Shown here in pieces: positions 7,809 through 18,394 of a stretch of 40,724 nucleotides of DNA. Origin of the DNA: Prevotellaceae bacterium (GTDB lineage Bacteria > Bacteroidota > Bacteroidia > Bacteroidales > UBA932); assembly GCA_031276235.1 (NCBI GenBank), contig JAISNL010000050.1:1-40724 (forward strand). Direction: 5' to 3'. The translations under genes were made by a program, and so were the position numbers. Positions within the stretch are counted from its first letter, which is position 1, and each line of letters opens with the position of its first letter. The notes below the pieces were generated by a model. It saw nothing but the letters and a program-made list of their open reading frames with translations. It did not search any database and was not told the origin of the DNA.

Positions 7809-8831
7809 TTAAGAAATTTCTCCTCGTAATGATTTTTGAATTTTGTCTTTTACTTCTGTAAAAGTCTTATTATTAGCAAGTAAGAATGATAATTTTGTTA
7901 TTGCCGCTTCAAATGTCATATCTCTTCCACAAATTACTCCTGTTTTTTTGAACAGAATACCTGTTTCATAACGCTCCATTTCTACGCTTCCCACTTGGCA
8001 TTGACTAATGTTTAGCGCTATCAAACCATTATCAATTGCGCGTTTGAATTTTGCTAAAAATTTTTCGGATGTAGGTGTATTTCCCGAACCGAAAGTTTCA
8101 ATTACTATGCCTTTTAATCCTTTCATATTCAAAATATTATCAATGAAATCACAATTTATTCCTGGAAAAATTTTTAATCCTGTGACCGAAGTATCCATTT
8201 CGGTATAAATTTTTAACACTTTATGCGATTTTGGCTTTGCTATTGCAGGCAAATTATATTTGATTTCGACTCCCGATTCTGCCAGAGCAGGATAATTATA
8301 TGAACGAAATGCGTTAAAATTTTCAGCGCTGTGTTTTGTCGTTCTGTTTCCGCGAAACAATTTATTCTCAAAAAATATACAAACTTCTGGAACTATGGGC
8401 TTTCCGCCGCATTGCGATGCTGCTATTTCTATTGCCGACAGAATATTTTCTTTTCCATCGGTACGAATCGAATCTATCGGTAATTGAGAGCCTGTAAAAA
8501 TTATCGGCTTATTCAAATTTTCCAGCATAAAACTCAGTGCAGATGCCGAATATGACATGGTATCCGTGCCGTGCAGTATCACAAATCCATCGTATAAATC
8601 GTAATTGTTTTTTATGATTGTTGCAAGATTTGCCCAGAACGAAGGTTCAACATTTGAAGAGTCTATGGGATTTTTGAATGAATGGGTATCTAATTTATAC
8701 TTGAACTTTTTTAATTCGGGAACTTCTTTTTCTATTTCAGCAAAATCAAACGGAACGAGTGTTCCCGTTTTTTCGTTTTGCTTCATTCCTATTGTGCCGC
8801 CTGTATATATTACGAGTACCGATGTATCCAT
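7809..8831 (-). CDS. ansA: Type I (cytoplasmic) L-asparaginase
   Basis: The 340-residue protein hydrolyses L-asparagine to aspartate and ammonia. It lacks a signal peptide, which fits the cytoplasmic type I class. The two hallmark motifs are present: YTGGTIG with catalytic Thr13, and LHGTDTM (86-92) with the second Thr/Asp pair (Thr89, Asp90). IIFTGSQLP and RTDGKEN (123-129) are also typical. The length matches type I enzymes. A structured RNA candidate with its own promoter and terminator lies upstream on the same strand, ending about 115 bases before the start codon. It is either an independent small RNA or an attenuating leader. A weak promoter-like TACCTTCG near 8860 could serve ansA alone. 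Confidence 0.93.
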   Translation of the reverse strand: MDTSVLVIYTGGTIGMKQNEKTGTLVPFDFAEIEKEVPELKKFKYKLDTHSFKNPIDSSNVEPSFWANLATIIKNNYDLYDGFVILHGTDTMSYSASALSFMLENLNKPIIFTGSQLPIDSIRTDGKENILSAIEIAASQCGGKPIVPEVCIFFENKLFRGNRTTKHSAENFNAFRSYNYPALAESGVEIKYNLPAIAKPKSHKVLKIYTEMDTSVTGLKIFPGINCDFIDNILNMKGLKGIVIETFGSGNTPTSEKFLAKFKRAIDNGLIALNISQCQVGSVEMERYETGILFKKTGVICGRDMTFEAAITKLSFLLANNKTFTEVKDKIQKSLRGEIS

Positions 8832-8838
8832 GCCTTAT

Positions 8839-8852
8839 TACGATATTTATCG
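8839..8852. promoter_or_regulatory. 14-base inverted repeat in the ansA leader
   Basis: ACGATA-TT-TATCGT is a short perfect inverted repeat about 8 bases upstream of the ansA start. It could be an operator or a small leader hairpin near the ribosome entry site. No protein is known to bind it. Confidence 0.3.
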
Positions 8853-8946
8853 TGCGAAGGTATAAATAAATTGTGATTAAAAAATATTTTTTAATGTGAA
8901 AATTATGATAAATATTATTACTTGCAGATTACTAACATATTATAAA

Positions 8947-9060
8947 CAAAATAAAGGGCTGTGTACCCTTTATTTTTTCAATGACATTTGCACAAAGTAT
9001 CTATTTTGGGTAATAGGCTTTTGTGCAAAATTGTCATAACAACATCACCTATGTAAAACC
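8947..9060 (-). ncRNA. Candidate structured small RNA (or ansA leader) with its own promoter and terminator
   Basis: Transcription from the promoter at 9065-9094 would give an RNA of about 114 nt. It begins with about 23 unpaired bases. A long hairpin follows: ATGACA pairs with TGTCAT, a 2-base bulge separates this from a perfect 10-bp stem TTTGCACAAA/TTTGTGCAAA, and an inner 5-bp stem CTATT/AATAG caps it. Then comes a 10-bp terminator stem AAATAAAGGG/CCCTTTATTT with a T-run. There is no credible open reading frame. The rod shape and size suggest a 6S-like regulator of RNA polymerase as one possibility; an attenuator of ansA, which lies downstream on the same strand, is the other. The hairpins are seen directly; the function is inference. 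Confidence 0.65.
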
Positions 9061-9064
9061 GATA

Positions 9065-9094
9065 CAAAGGTAATTACTTTTTTTTGTTTGTCAA
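9065..9094 (-). promoter_or_regulatory. Strong Bacteroidota promoter for the candidate small RNA
   Basis: On the minus strand TTG (9094-9092), exactly 19 bases and TACCTTTG (9072-9065) fit the phylum consensus in sequence and spacing. The predicted start is near 9060. Confidence 0.75.
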
Positions 9095-9680
9095 TAGTTT
9101 TCTACATAAAATTTCAAAAAAAATGTTAAATGTGTAGATTTTTACGTATTTATTCTATTTTAGTCATAAATCAATCAAAAAATACAGGCTAAAAATAACA
9201 ATTATGAATCGATTTTAAAATTATTGCCGCTAAAGCCTTATAAACATTGAAAAAAAATGTAAGTAAAAATTATAAAATGTTTTTCAAGTCAATATGTGAA
9301 TTTGACTAAAATGTATGTTTTCAGATTATTATGATATAATTTCAGGATTGAAATAAATTTGGTATATCCCCCTGCTTTTTTCACATGAAATATTGTTTGC
9401 AAAATTTATCGCCTGCAATTTATTGCTTCGCATATCTTTTTATTGGGAAAAAAATGCAAAATAGAGATATTTGCAAAATCATTAGAGTTTTAAAATATTG
9501 AATTTACAACAATATGTTCACAAAATAATTATATATATTCGTTTGTTTCTGCAATAAGGTTTTGCAAAAATGCAAAAGCTGCAAAAAAAATTATTTAAAA
9601 ATCAACTCAATGAAAAAACTCAAAAATGTTTATACTATTTGATAATTTGAACATTTTGCAAAAGTCTCATAAATTATTAT
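9095..9680. other. Gene-free AT-rich stretch upstream of tRNA-Lys
   Basis: No credible coding sequence on either strand. It contains the 67-base dispersed repeat at 9503-9569 and several short TTTTGCAAAA-type palindromes. One of these extends to an exact 14-base match (TTTTGCAAAAGTCT at 9655-9668) with the flank of the second copy near 29614-29627. Otherwise I see only AT-rich spacer. Confidence 0.6.
9503..9569 (+). repeat. 67-base dispersed repeat, copy A
   Basis: Aligned without gaps to the reverse complement of 29619-29685, 56 of 67 positions match by my count. Conserved blocks are ACAACAAT, CAAAATAATT, TTTGT-TCTG and AATAAGGTTTTGCAAAA. It lies between the small RNA promoter and tRNA-Lys and has no coding capacity. 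Confidence 0.7.
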
Positions 9681-9688
9681 TACCTTTG
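9681..9688 (+). promoter_or_regulatory. -7 promoter element for tRNA-Lys
   Basis: TACCTTTG is an exact TAnnTTTG match, 13 bases before tRNA-Lys. The nearest upstream TTTG is 22 bases away, slightly wider than usual. Confidence 0.65.
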
Positions 9689-9701
9689 CGTTCATTAAAT
9701 T

Positions 9702-9774
9702 GACTTCGTAGCTCAGCTGGTAGAGCAAATGACTCTTAATCATTGGGTCCAGGGTTCGATTCCCTGCGAGGTCA
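9702..9774 (+). tRNA. tRNA-Lys (anticodon CTT)
   Basis: Complete cloverleaf. The acceptor stem is GACTTCG/CGAGGTC, and the anticodon stem AATGA/TCATT encloses loop CTCTTAA, giving anticodon CTT. The T-arm contains GGTTCGATTCC and the discriminator is A. CCA is not encoded. It is the only tRNA in the window on the plus strand. Confidence 0.96.
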
Positions 9775-9803
9775 CTCCTAATAAAATAGGCTAATGCAAC
9801 AAA

Positions 9804-9835
9804 AAAGCAGCGTCTCATTACAGAAACACTGCTTT
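9804..9835 (-). terminator. Rho-independent terminator after the gene remnant
   Basis: On the minus strand, AAAGCAGTGTTTC pairs with GAGACGCTGCTTT with one mismatch and is followed by TTTTG. It lies just downstream of the remnant at 9853-10078, so the remnant once formed its own transcription unit. Confidence 0.6.
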
Positions 9836-9852
9836 AAACTCAATTATCACTT

Positions 9853-10078
9853 CTACTTCTTTTTCTTTTTAGCGGCATAAGCTTTTTGCATTGCGGCTAC
9901 GTCTTTTGAAGAAACTGCCAAACCAGACCGCTCAGTATTCTACTTTGCCATCAGGAAAAGTACATTTGAACACCGTCATTCCTGTATCAGCATCTTCTAT
10001 AGAAGCGTATTTAAAAAAACCTTTGCAAGATAAAAATGTTCAATTTTTCCGCCGTTTTTTTCCAAAAATTTCCTTCAT
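9853..10078 (-). pseudogene. Frameshifted remnant of a small protein gene
   Basis: On the minus strand an ATG at 10078 begins MKEIFGK. After a frame change the reading continues with GGKIEHFYLAK, then in another frame KYASIEDADTGMTVFKCTFP followed by DGKVEY and a stop. A further one-base shift gives TERSGLAVSSKDVAAMQKAY and a lysine-rich tail ending at the stop at 9853. Read together these form one plausible protein of about 75 residues, broken by at least two or three frameshifts. I do not recognise the family. The alternating frames, protein-like composition and downstream terminator argue for a decayed gene. Assembly errors could mimic this. Confidence 0.6.
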
Positions 10079-10112
10079 TAATGCCACATGAATTTGATTG
10101 GTAAGGAGGAAC
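10069..10112 (+). repeat. Dispersed intergenic repeat, copy 2 of 3
   Basis: This is the closest match to the copy at 4038-4079: TGAATTTGATTGGTAAGGA differs at one of 19 core positions, and the flanks (TTTCC at the left, GGAAC at the right) also match. It abuts the 5' end of the gene remnant and the rpoC terminator. Confidence 0.6.
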
Positions 10113-10121
10113 TAATTATAT

Positions 10122-10155
10122 AAAAAGAGGCTGTTCGTCAGAACAGCCTCTTTTT
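10122..10155 (-). terminator. Strong Rho-independent terminator of the rpoBC operon
   Basis: A perfect 15-bp stem (AAAAAGAGGCTGTTC / GAACAGCCTCTTTTT) with loop GTCA lies just after the rpoC stop codon. It is the best terminator in the window. The A/T-rich stem ends make it usable from both strands. Confidence 0.92.
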
Positions 10156-10166
10156 TATAATGCTTA

Positions 10167-13100
10167 TCATTTATTATTATTTTCTATTTTCTCTTCAATT
10201 GTTAATTTTCCTGTCAGCATTTTCTGATAATCGTCCATCGAGGCTACGACAAGATTGTCAAAGTGCTTTAAGCCTGTGCCTGCCGGAAGTTGATGCCCGC
10301 AAATAACATTTTCTTTCAATCCTTCGAGAGAATCTACTTTTCCACGTACGGCAGCTTCGTTCAGCACTTTTGTTGTTTCCTGAAATGATGCTGCCGAAAT
10401 ATAACTTGTCGTTTGCAGCGCAGCACGCGTAATTCCCTGCAAAACTTGACTTGATGTCGCCGGCATTGCATCTCTTACGCTAACTTGCTTTTTGTCTTTG
10501 CGTTTGAGCATCGAATTTTCATCGCGCAAACGACGTGCTGTTATAATTTGACCTGGTTTCAGTTCCATGGAATCGCCGCTGTCTTCTACAACTTTTTTAT
10601 CATAAATCCAATCGTTTTCTTGCATAAATTCCCATTTATCTACAATCTGTTCGGGCAAAAATTTTGTATCGCCGGGGTCAATTATTTCTACTTTACGCAT
10701 CATTTGTCGGACTATTACTTCAAAATGTTTATCGTTGATTTTAACACCCTGCAATCGATAAACTTCCTGTACTTCGTTTACAATATATTCCTGAACTTTT
10801 GTAGGTCCTTGAATTAACAATATGTCCAACGGCGTTATCGCTCCGTCTGAAAGCGGTGTTCCTGCTCGAACATAATCGTTTTCCTGTACAAGGATTTGTC
10901 GCGACAGCGGAACAAGATATTTTTTTTCTTCGCCTGTTTTTGATGTTACTATAATTTCTCTGTTGCCGCGTTTTATTTTCCCTAACGAAACTTCGCCATC
11001 TATTTCGGATACGACAGCAGGATTGGATGGATTACGCGCTTCAAACAGTTCGGTAACACGCGGAAGTCCTCCGGTTATATCGCCTGCCTTACCTAATGAT
11101 CTTGGTATTTTGACCAAAATATCGCCTGCTTTAACTTTTTGGTCTTCTTCAACTACAATATGTGCGCCTACAGGCAGGTTATACTGTTTTATTTCAACAT
11201 TTTTCGAATCAAGTATCTTCACTATGGGATTAAGATTTTTTTCGCGAGATTCGATAATAACTTTTTCTCTAAAACCTGTTTGTTCATCAGATTCTTCTCT
11301 ATAAGTTTTTCCATCTATCAAACCATCAAATCCGATTTTTCCTGCATATTCGGAAATAATTACCGCATTGTAGGGGTCGTAATCACAAATTATGTCGCCT
11401 TTATTAACTATTGTTCCGTTTTTGAAATACAGACTTGCTCCGTAGGGAACATTGTGCGTATATAGTGTAATTCCCGTATTTATATCAACAATTCTCAATT
11501 CAGCCAAACGACCTATAACCATATCTGTGCTTGCTCCGTTATCGTTCACTTTTGTAACTGTACGAAGTTCGTCAATTTCGAGGCGACCGCCATAGCGTGC
11601 AACTATTTTATTGTCAGTAGCCGCGCCTCCTGCAACACCTCCAACGTGGAATGTACGAAGAGTCAACTGCGTACCCGGCTCGCCTATTGACTGTGCTGCA
11701 ATAACTCCTACGGCTTCGCCGCTTTGCACCATGCGTCCTGTTGCAAGATTTCGTCCGTAGCATCTTGCGCAAACGCCTTTGCGTGATTCGCATGTAAGCA
11801 CTGAACGGATTTCAACCTGTTCTATTGGAGATGAATCTATTTCTGTTGCTATTTCTTCGGTAAATTCTTCGCCTGCAGCTACAATAAGTTTACCTGTAAG
11901 CGGGTGAAAAATATCATGCACGGATGTTCGTCCCAGTATTTTTTCGTATAAAGATTCTACTACTTCATCGTTGTTTTTGATTGCCGTAACGGTAAGCCCG
12001 CGTAATGTTCCGCAGTCGTCTTCATTGATTATGACATCTTGCGATACATCCACCAGACGGCGTGTAAGATAACCGGCATCGGCAGTTTTGAGAGCCGTAT
12101 CTGCCAAGCCTTTACGCGCTCCGTGAGTTGAAATAAAATATTCGAGTACCGAAAGTCCTTCTTTGAAGTTTGCTAGAATAGGGTTTTCGATAATTTGTCC
12201 GCCTTCTGCGCCTGATTTTTGAGGTTTAGCCATCAATCCGCGCATACCGCCAAGTTGACGAATCTGTTCTTTTGAACCGCGGGCGCCCGAATCAAGCATC
12301 ATATACACGGGATTGAAGCCCTGTTTATCGGTGGCAAGCTGGTTCAAAAGTATTTTCGTTATGCGTGAATTTGTATGTGTCCAAATGTCTATAATTTGAT
12401 TGTATCGTTCGTTATTGGTAATAAATCCCATATTATAGTTATTCATTACTTCTTCAACCTGTGCATAGCCTTCTTCAACCAATTTGTTTTTTTCTTCTGG
12501 AACAATAACATCTCCAAGATTGAACGACAAGCCTCCTCTGAATGCCATTTGATAACCTAAGTTTTTAATATCATCAAGAAATTCGGATGTTCGTGCTATT
12601 CCTGTTTTTTTCAATACTTTGCCTATAATGTCGCGCAAAGATTTTTTTGTAAGCAATTCATTAATATAACCTACTTCTTTTGGCACAACCTGATTGAAAA
12701 TTATACGTCCTATTGTGGTTTCGATAATTTCGTTTTTTTCTTCGCCATCATCCGATTTTGTGCTTATTCGAACTTTAACTATGGCGTGCAAGTCTGCTCT
12801 TTTTTCGTTATATGCGATAATCGCTTCTTCCGTTCCGTAAAATACAAATCCTTCGCCTTGTGCATCTTTCCTTGGTTTCGTGATATAATACAAACCAAGC
12901 ACCATGTCTTGTGATGGCACTGTAATCGGAGCGCCGTTGGCAGGATTGAGAATATTGTGCGAACCAAGCATAAGCAATTGAGCTTCAAGAATTGCTGCAT
13001 TGCCAAGAGGCAAATGAACTGCCATTTGGTCGCCGTCAAAGTCTGCATTGAAAGCCGTACATGCAAGCGGATGCAACTGAATAGCTTTTCCTTCAATCAA

Positions 13101-14456
13101 TTTTGGTTGAAACGCTTGAATTCCTAAACGGTGCAATGTAGGTGCGCGGTTCAGCAAAACGGGATGCCCTTTCATCACATTTTCTAAAATATCATATACT
13201 ACAGGATCTTTTCTGTCAACTATTTTTTTTGCAGATTTTACTGTTTTAACTATTCCGCGTTCTATAAGTTTGCGAATGATAAATGGTTTATACAATTCGG
13301 CAGCCATATCTTTCGGCAAGCCGCATTCGTGCATTTTAAGTTCGGGACCGACAACTATTACCGAACGAGCTGAATAATCTACTCGTTTGCCTAATAGATT
13401 TTGGCGGAAACGTCCCTGTTTGCCTTTGAGAGAATCGGACAGTGATTTTAGTGCGCGATTTGATTCTGTTTTTACGGCATTTGATTTACGCGAATTGTCG
13501 AACAGCGAATCAACTGCTTCCTGCAACATGCGTTTTTCGTTCCTGAGAATCACATCGGGAGCTTTTATTTCAATCAGTCGTTTAAGTCGATTGTTGCGAA
13601 TGATTACTCTACGGTATAAATCATTTAAATCGGATGTAGCAAAGCGACCTCCGTCGAGCGGTACCAGAGGGCGCAGTTCGGGCGGAATAACAGGAAGCAC
13701 TTTCATAACCATCCATTCAGGTTTATTAATATCTTTGGATTCGCGAAATGCTTCGACTACGTTCAGACGTTTAAGCGCATCTGCTTTGCGTTGTTGGGAT
13801 GTTTCGGTATTTGCCTTGTATCGCAACGAATACGAAAGTTCATCCAAATTGAGTTCGGTAAGAAAGTTGTAAATAACTTCAGCTCCCATTCCTGCTATAA
13901 ATTTATTAGGGTCGTTGTCATCGAGCATTTGATTGTCTTTTGGCAATGTCGCTATCAAATCATCGTATTCATCTCCCGTCAACAAATCATATTTATTTAT
14001 GCCATCTGCTTTTTTGATACCGGGATTAACAACTATGTATTTTTCGTAATAAATAATTGCTTCCAGTTTTTTTGCAGGAATTCCAAGCAAATAGCCTATT
14101 TTATTGGGATTTGAACGAAAATACCAAATATGTGCAACCGGTACAATCAGCGATATATGACCTACTCTTTCGCGCCGTACTTTTTTTTCGGTAACTTCAA
14201 CTCCGCAACGGTCGCAAACTATACCTTTGTATCGTATGCGTTTATATTTTCCGCAATGACATTCGTAATCTTTTACAGGTCCGAAGATGCGTTCGCAAAA
14301 CAATCCGTCTCGTTCGGGTTTATATGTTCTGTAATTTATTGTTTCAGGCTTAAAAACTTCACCACTCGAATGTTCCAAAATTTCTTCGGGAGATGCCAAA
14401 CCGATTTTAATTTTATTAAAGTTGCTTTTAACTTTATTTTCTTTTTTCAAAGCCAT
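10167..14456 (-). CDS. rpoC: DNA-directed RNA polymerase subunit beta'
   Basis: The 1429-residue beta' subunit carries the catalytic centre of RNA polymerase. The N-terminal zinc-binding site is complete (Cys66, Cys68, Cys81, Cys84). The active-site motif NADFDGD with its three Mg-binding aspartates is at 470-476. The rudder and lid region ([20 protein letters not shown]) and the second zinc site with [13 protein letters not shown] are present. The length and the lack of the large gamma-proteobacterial insert fit Bacteroidota. It starts 88 bases after the rpoB stop and ends at the strong terminator at 10122-10155. No truncation or missing catalytic residue was seen. Confidence 0.98.
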   Translation of the reverse strand: MALKKENKVKSNFNKIKIGLASPEEILEHSSGEVFKPETINYRTYKPERDGLFCERIFGPVKDYECHCGKYKRIRYKGIVCDRCGVEVTEKKVRRERVGHISLIVPVAHIWYFRSNPNKIGYLLGIPAKKLEAIIYYEKYIVVNPGIKKADGINKYDLLTGDEYDDLIATLPKDNQMLDDNDPNKFIAGMGAEVIYNFLTELNLDELSYSLRYKANTETSQQRKADALKRLNVVEAFRESKDINKPEWMVMKVLPVIPPELRPLVPLDGGRFATSDLNDLYRRVIIRNNRLKRLIEIKAPDVILRNEKRMLQEAVDSLFDNSRKSNAVKTESNRALKSLSDSLKGKQGRFRQNLLGKRVDYSARSVIVVGPELKMHECGLPKDMAAELYKPFIIRKLIERGIVKTVKSAKKIVDRKDPVVYDILENVMKGHPVLLNRAPTLHRLGIQAFQPKLIEGKAIQLHPLACTAFNADFDGDQMAVHLPLGNAAILEAQLLMLGSHNILNPANGAPITVPSQDMVLGLYYITKPRKDAQGEGFVFYGTEEAIIAYNEKRADLHAIVKVRISTKSDDGEEKNEIIETTIGRIIFNQVVPKEVGYINELLTKKSLRDIIGKVLKKTGIARTSEFLDDIKNLGYQMAFRGGLSFNLGDVIVPEEKNKLVEEGYAQVEEVMNNYNMGFITNNERYNQIIDIWTHTNSRITKILLNQLATDKQGFNPVYMMLDSGARGSKEQIRQLGGMRGLMAKPQKSGAEGGQIIENPILANFKEGLSVLEYFISTHGARKGLADTALKTADAGYLTRRLVDVSQDVIINEDDCGTLRGLTVTAIKNNDEVVESLYEKILGRTSVHDIFHPLTGKLIVAAGEEFTEEIATEIDSSPIEQVEIRSVLTCESRKGVCARCYGRNLATGRMVQSGEAVGVIAAQSIGEPGTQLTLRTFHVGGVAGGAATDNKIVARYGGRLEIDELRTVTKVNDNGASTDMVIGRLAELRIVDINTGITLYTHNVPYGASLYFKNGTIVNKGDIICDYDPYNAVIISEYAGKIGFDGLIDGKTYREESDEQTGFREKVIIESREKNLNPIVKILDSKNVEIKQYNLPVGAHIVVEEDQKVKAGDILVKIPRSLGKAGDITGGLPRVTELFEARNPSNPAVVSEIDGEVSLGKIKRGNREIIVTSKTGEEKKYLVPLSRQILVQENDYVRAGTPLSDGAITPLDILLIQGPTKVQEYIVNEVQEVYRLQGVKINDKHFEVIVRQMMRKVEIIDPGDTKFLPEQIVDKWEFMQENDWIYDKKVVEDSGDSMELKPGQIITARRLRDENSMLKRKDKKQVSVRDAMPATSSQVLQGITRAALQTTSYISAASFQETTKVLNEAAVRGKVDSLEGLKENVICGHQLPAGTGLKHFDNLVVASMDDYQKMLTGKLTIEEKIENNNK

Positions 14457-14544
14457 TGTATTCTGTTTAATTAATAAGAATTTCTATTTTATGAATAAGT
14501 TTCAGATAATATGTATTTTAATACGCATAATGAAACAATTTTTA

Positions 14545-17500
14545 CTATTCGAGTTTCACGCTCAAAGCCAAACCTCTTAATTCGTGTAGCAATACATTTA
14601 GCGATTCGGGTATTCCCGGTACAGGCATCGGATCGCCGCGCACAATTGCTTCGTACGCTTTGGCTCTGCCTACAACGTCATCTGATTTTATGGTCAATAT
14701 TTCTTGCAAAATATTTGATGCTCCGAATGCTTCTAACGCCCAAACTTCCATTTCTCCAAAACGCTGTCCTCCGAATTGAGCCTTACCCCCAAGCGGCTGC
14801 TGTGTTATAAGCGAGTATGGTCCTATTGAGCGAGCGTGCATTTTGTCGTCAACCATGTGTCCGAGTTTTATGTAATATATAACGCCTACGGTTGCCGGCT
14901 GGTCAAACGGTTCGCCTGTTCCTCCATCGCGCAGATATGTTTTTCCGTAGCGCGGAAGTCCTGCTTTGTCTGTATATTTGCAAATATCTTCAAGTGTTGC
15001 TCCATCAAAAATAGGTGTTGCAAATTTAAGATTCAATTCTTTGCCTGCCCAGCCGAGAACTGTTTCGTAAATTTGTCCCAGATTCATGCGTGAAGGCACG
15101 CCAAGAGGATTAAGCACCACATCAACGATACTGCCATCTTCGAGGAATGGCATGTCGGCATCGCGCACAATACGCGCCACGATACCTTTGTTGCCGTGTC
15201 GTCCTGCCATTTTGTCGCCTACGCGTATTTTGCGTTTTTTTGCAATATAGACTTTGGCTAACTGTACTATTCCAGCAGGAAGTTCGTCTCCAATTGTAAT
15301 ATTGTATTTTTTACGTTTGTTTTCGGCATCCAGCTCTTTATATTTTATAAGATAATTGTTGATTAATTTTTTAATAAGTGTATTTTTTTCTTTGTCTGTT
15401 GTCCACTTGTTCGGATTAATCAAAATATAATCAACATTTTCAAGAACTTTGGATGTAAATTTTGTTCCTTTGGCGATAATTTCAACTCCGTAATAATCTA
15501 CAATCGACAGTGATGTTTTGCCATCAAGCATTTCTGTAAGTTTTCCTACAAGAATCGTCTTCAATTTGTCGGTACGTTTTTCAAAGTCTGTATCAACCTG
15601 TAGAAGCAACTGTTTTTCGTTTTGTTTTGATGATTTTTTGTTGTCTTTTATAACACGTGAAAACAGCATTTTGTTGATAACTGTTCCGCGTAACGATGGT
15701 GTTGCTTTAAGCGAAGCATCTTTTACATCTCCTGCCGTATCGCCGAATATTGCTCGCAGAAGTTTTTCTTCGGGAGATGGGTCTGATTCTCCTTTTGGTG
15801 TAATTTTACCTATAAGAATATCGCCCGGCTCTACATTTGCGCCTATGCGTATAATTCCGTTTTCGTCCAAATCTTTCGTTGCTTCATCGCTTACATTTGG
15901 AATGTCGGATGTAAGTTCTTCAAGTCCGCGTTTTGTTTCGCGCACTTCCATAATATATTCATCTATGTGTATTGATGTGTACATATCATCTCTTACCATT
16001 CGTTCCGACAACACAACGGCATCTTCAAAATTATAGCCTTGCCATGGCATGAATGCAACTTTCAGGTTGCATCCGAGAGCAAGTTCTCCTCCTTGTGTAC
16101 AATATCCTTCGGTGAGAATATCTCCTTTTTTTACCTTTTGTCCTTTACGAACTATTGGTCGAAGATTAATGCACATACTTTGGTTTGTTTTGCGATAAAT
16201 AGGAATTTTGCAAATCTTTATTTCCGGATCGAAGCTTATAAAACGTTCTGTTTCGGTTGCTGTATATTTTATATGTATTTCGTTTGCGTCAACATAGACT
16301 ATTTCTCCGTCATCTGCAGCCGTAATTTGCGTACGTCCATCAACTACAATATGGCTTTCCAGTCCTGTACCTACTATTGGCGCTTCAGGAGCAATAAGCG
16401 GAACTGCCTGACGCATCATGTTCGAACCCATAAGAGCGCGATTGGCATCGTCGTGTTCAAGGAAAGGAATTAACGATGCCGCTATTGATGCTATCTGATT
16501 GGGAGCTACGTCCATTAAGTCTATTTTGTCATGTTCCGCCAACGGAAAATCTGCTTCAACGCGCGATTTTACACGAGGTTCGGCAAAAATCCCATCTTTG
16601 GTCAATTTTGCATTGGCTTGTGCAATGGTTTTGGATTCTTCATCTTCGGCGCTGTAATATTTCACGTTTGCATTGTCCAAATTCACCTTACCATTATTCA
16701 CATCTCGATATGGAGTTTCTATAAAACCGAGATTGTTTATTTTGGCGTAAACGCACAGTGATGAAATTAAGCCAATATTGGGACCTTCGGGTGTTTCTAT
16801 AGGACACAGGCGACCGTAATGCGTGTAGTGTACGTCTCGTACTTCAAAGCCTGCGCGTTCGCGCGAAAGACCTCCCGGACCAAGAGCCGACAAACGGCGT
16901 TTGTGAGTCATTTCTGCCAATGGATTTGTTTGATCCATAAATTGAGAAAGTTGGTTTGTGCCGAAAAACGAATTTATAACCGATGAAAGTGTTTTTGCGT
17001 TTATCAAATCTATCGGTGTAAATACTTCGTTGTCTCGTACATTCATTCGTTCTCTGATTGTTCGAGCCATACGAGCCAATCCTATACCAAATTGGTTTGC
17101 AAGTTGCTCGCCTACAGTACGTACTCTTCTATTGCTCAAATGGTCAATATCATCAACATCGGCTTTCGAATTTATAAGTTGTATAAGATATTTTATAATT
17201 GCAATAATATCTTCACGTGTCAGTACTCTGATTTCAGGGGAGATATTCAGATTCAATTTTCTGTTTATGCGAAAACGTCCTACATCGCCCAAATCGTAAC
17301 GTTTATCAGAAAAAAACAGTTTGTCAATTACATCTCGCGCTGTTGCTTCATCAGGCGGCTCGGAACTGCGTAATTGACGATAAACATAAGTTACAGCGTC
17401 TTTTTCCGAATTGCACGGATCTTTTTGTAATGTATTGTGTATTATTGCATAATCGCCTGAATTTACGGTTTCTTTATGTACAAGTATTGATTTTGTTCCC

Positions 17501-18360
17501 GATTCCTTAATAGCTGTTATATGTTTTTCCTCTATTATTGTTTCTCTGTCAATAATTACTTCGTTGCGTTCTATTGATACAACTTCGCCTGTGTCTTCGT
17601 CAACGAAATCTTCTACCCAGGATTTAAGAACGCGGGCAACAAGACGCCGACCTGTTACCTGTTCCATATTTGCCTCGGTTATTTCTATTTCATCTGCAAG
17701 GTCAAATATTTCGAGAATATCCTTATCAGATTCAAATCCAATGGCACGCAAAAGCGTAGTTACCGGCAATTTCTTTTTACGGTCGATATATGCATACATC
17801 ACATTGTTTATATCGGTAGCAAATTCTATCCACGAGCCTTTGAACGGGATAATTCTTGCCGAGTATAATTTTGTTCCATTTGCATGTATGCTTTGTCCGA
17901 AAAACATTCCCGGCGAGCGGTGTAATTGAGATACGACAACGCGTTCTGCTCCGTTGATAACAAATGTGCCTTGCGATGTCATATACGGAATCATTCCAAG
18001 GTACACGTCCTGTATCACTGTATCAAAATCTTCGTGGTCTGTATCTGTGCAATACAGTTTAAGTTTGGCTTTCAGCGGAACGCTGTAAGTCAAACCTCTA
18101 TCGAGACATTCTTCGATTGTATAGCGAGGAGGATCAATAAAATAGTCAATAAACTCCAACACGAAGTTGTTTCGTGTATCCGTTATTGGAAAATTATCTT
18201 GAAAGACTTTAAAAAGTCCTTCATTTCTCCTGTTTTCGGCTGTTGTTTCTAGTTGAAAAAAATCTTTAAAAGATTTTAATTGAATTTCCAAAAAATCAGG
18301 GTATGGAAATTGATTTTTCGACGATGCGAAATTTATTCTGTTTGTTTTATTCTGAAGCAT
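14545..18360 (-). CDS. rpoB: DNA-directed RNA polymerase subunit beta
   Basis: The beta subunit aligns along its whole length with Bacteroidales RpoB. An upstream TTG at 18396 would add 12 residues, but it falls on the T-tract of a hairpin, and the ATG at 18360 ([16 protein letters not shown]) gives the N-terminus usual for the group. That start gives 1271 residues. The rifampicin-binding cluster reads [20 protein letters not shown] followed by LSALGPGGL. With the corrected start, the positions matching E. coli Asp516, His526, Arg529 and Ser531 are intact (476, 486, 489, 491), so no classic resistance change is present. [12 protein letters not shown] and the C-terminal [20 protein letters not shown] are conserved. 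It follows rplL after a terminator-like hairpin. Confidence 0.97.
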   Translation of the reverse strand: MLQNKTNRINFASSKNQFPYPDFLEIQLKSFKDFFQLETTAENRRNEGLFKVFQDNFPITDTRNNFVLEFIDYFIDPPRYTIEECLDRGLTYSVPLKAKLKLYCTDTDHEDFDTVIQDVYLGMIPYMTSQGTFVINGAERVVVSQLHRSPGMFFGQSIHANGTKLYSARIIPFKGSWIEFATDINNVMYAYIDRKKKLPVTTLLRAIGFESDKDILEIFDLADEIEITEANMEQVTGRRLVARVLKSWVEDFVDEDTGEVVSIERNEVIIDRETIIEEKHITAIKESGTKSILVHKETVNSGDYAIIHNTLQKDPCNSEKDAVTYVYRQLRSSEPPDEATARDVIDKLFFSDKRYDLGDVGRFRINRKLNLNISPEIRVLTREDIIAIIKYLIQLINSKADVDDIDHLSNRRVRTVGEQLANQFGIGLARMARTIRERMNVRDNEVFTPIDLINAKTLSSVINSFFGTNQLSQFMDQTNPLAEMTHKRRLSALGPGGLSRERAGFEVRDVHYTHYGRLCPIETPEGPNIGLISSLCVYAKINNLGFIETPYRDVNNGKVNLDNANVKYYSAEDEESKTIAQANAKLTKDGIFAEPRVKSRVEADFPLAEHDKIDLMDVAPNQIASIAASLIPFLEHDDANRALMGSNMMRQAVPLIAPEAPIVGTGLESHIVVDGRTQITAADDGEIVYVDANEIHIKYTATETERFISFDPEIKICKIPIYRKTNQSMCINLRPIVRKGQKVKKGDILTEGYCTQGGELALGCNLKVAFMPWQGYNFEDAVVLSERMVRDDMYTSIHIDEYIMEVRETKRGLEELTSDIPNVSDEATKDLDENGIIRIGANVEPGDILIGKITPKGESDPSPEEKLLRAIFGDTAGDVKDASLKATPSLRGTVINKMLFSRVIKDNKKSSKQNEKQLLLQVDTDFEKRTDKLKTILVGKLTEMLDGKTSLSIVDYYGVEIIAKGTKFTSKVLENVDYILINPNKWTTDKEKNTLIKKLINNYLIKYKELDAENKRKKYNITIGDELPAGIVQLAKVYIAKKRKIRVGDKMAGRHGNKGIVARIVRDADMPFLEDGSIVDVVLNPLGVPSRMNLGQIYETVLGWAGKELNLKFATPIFDGATLEDICKYTDKAGLPRYGKTYLRDGGTGEPFDQPATVGVIYYIKLGHMVDDKMHARSIGPYSLITQQPLGGKAQFGGQRFGEMEVWALEAFGASNILQEILTIKSDDVVGRAKAYEAIVRGDPMPVPGIPESLNVLLHELRGLALSVKLE

Positions 18361-18394
18361 TTTTTTGAAATTTTTTCCAAAATTTTTTAATGAC

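Noticed and set aside
9630-9818. 62-codon frame opposite tRNA-Lys
   Set aside because: It is the antisense translation of the tRNA and its flanks.
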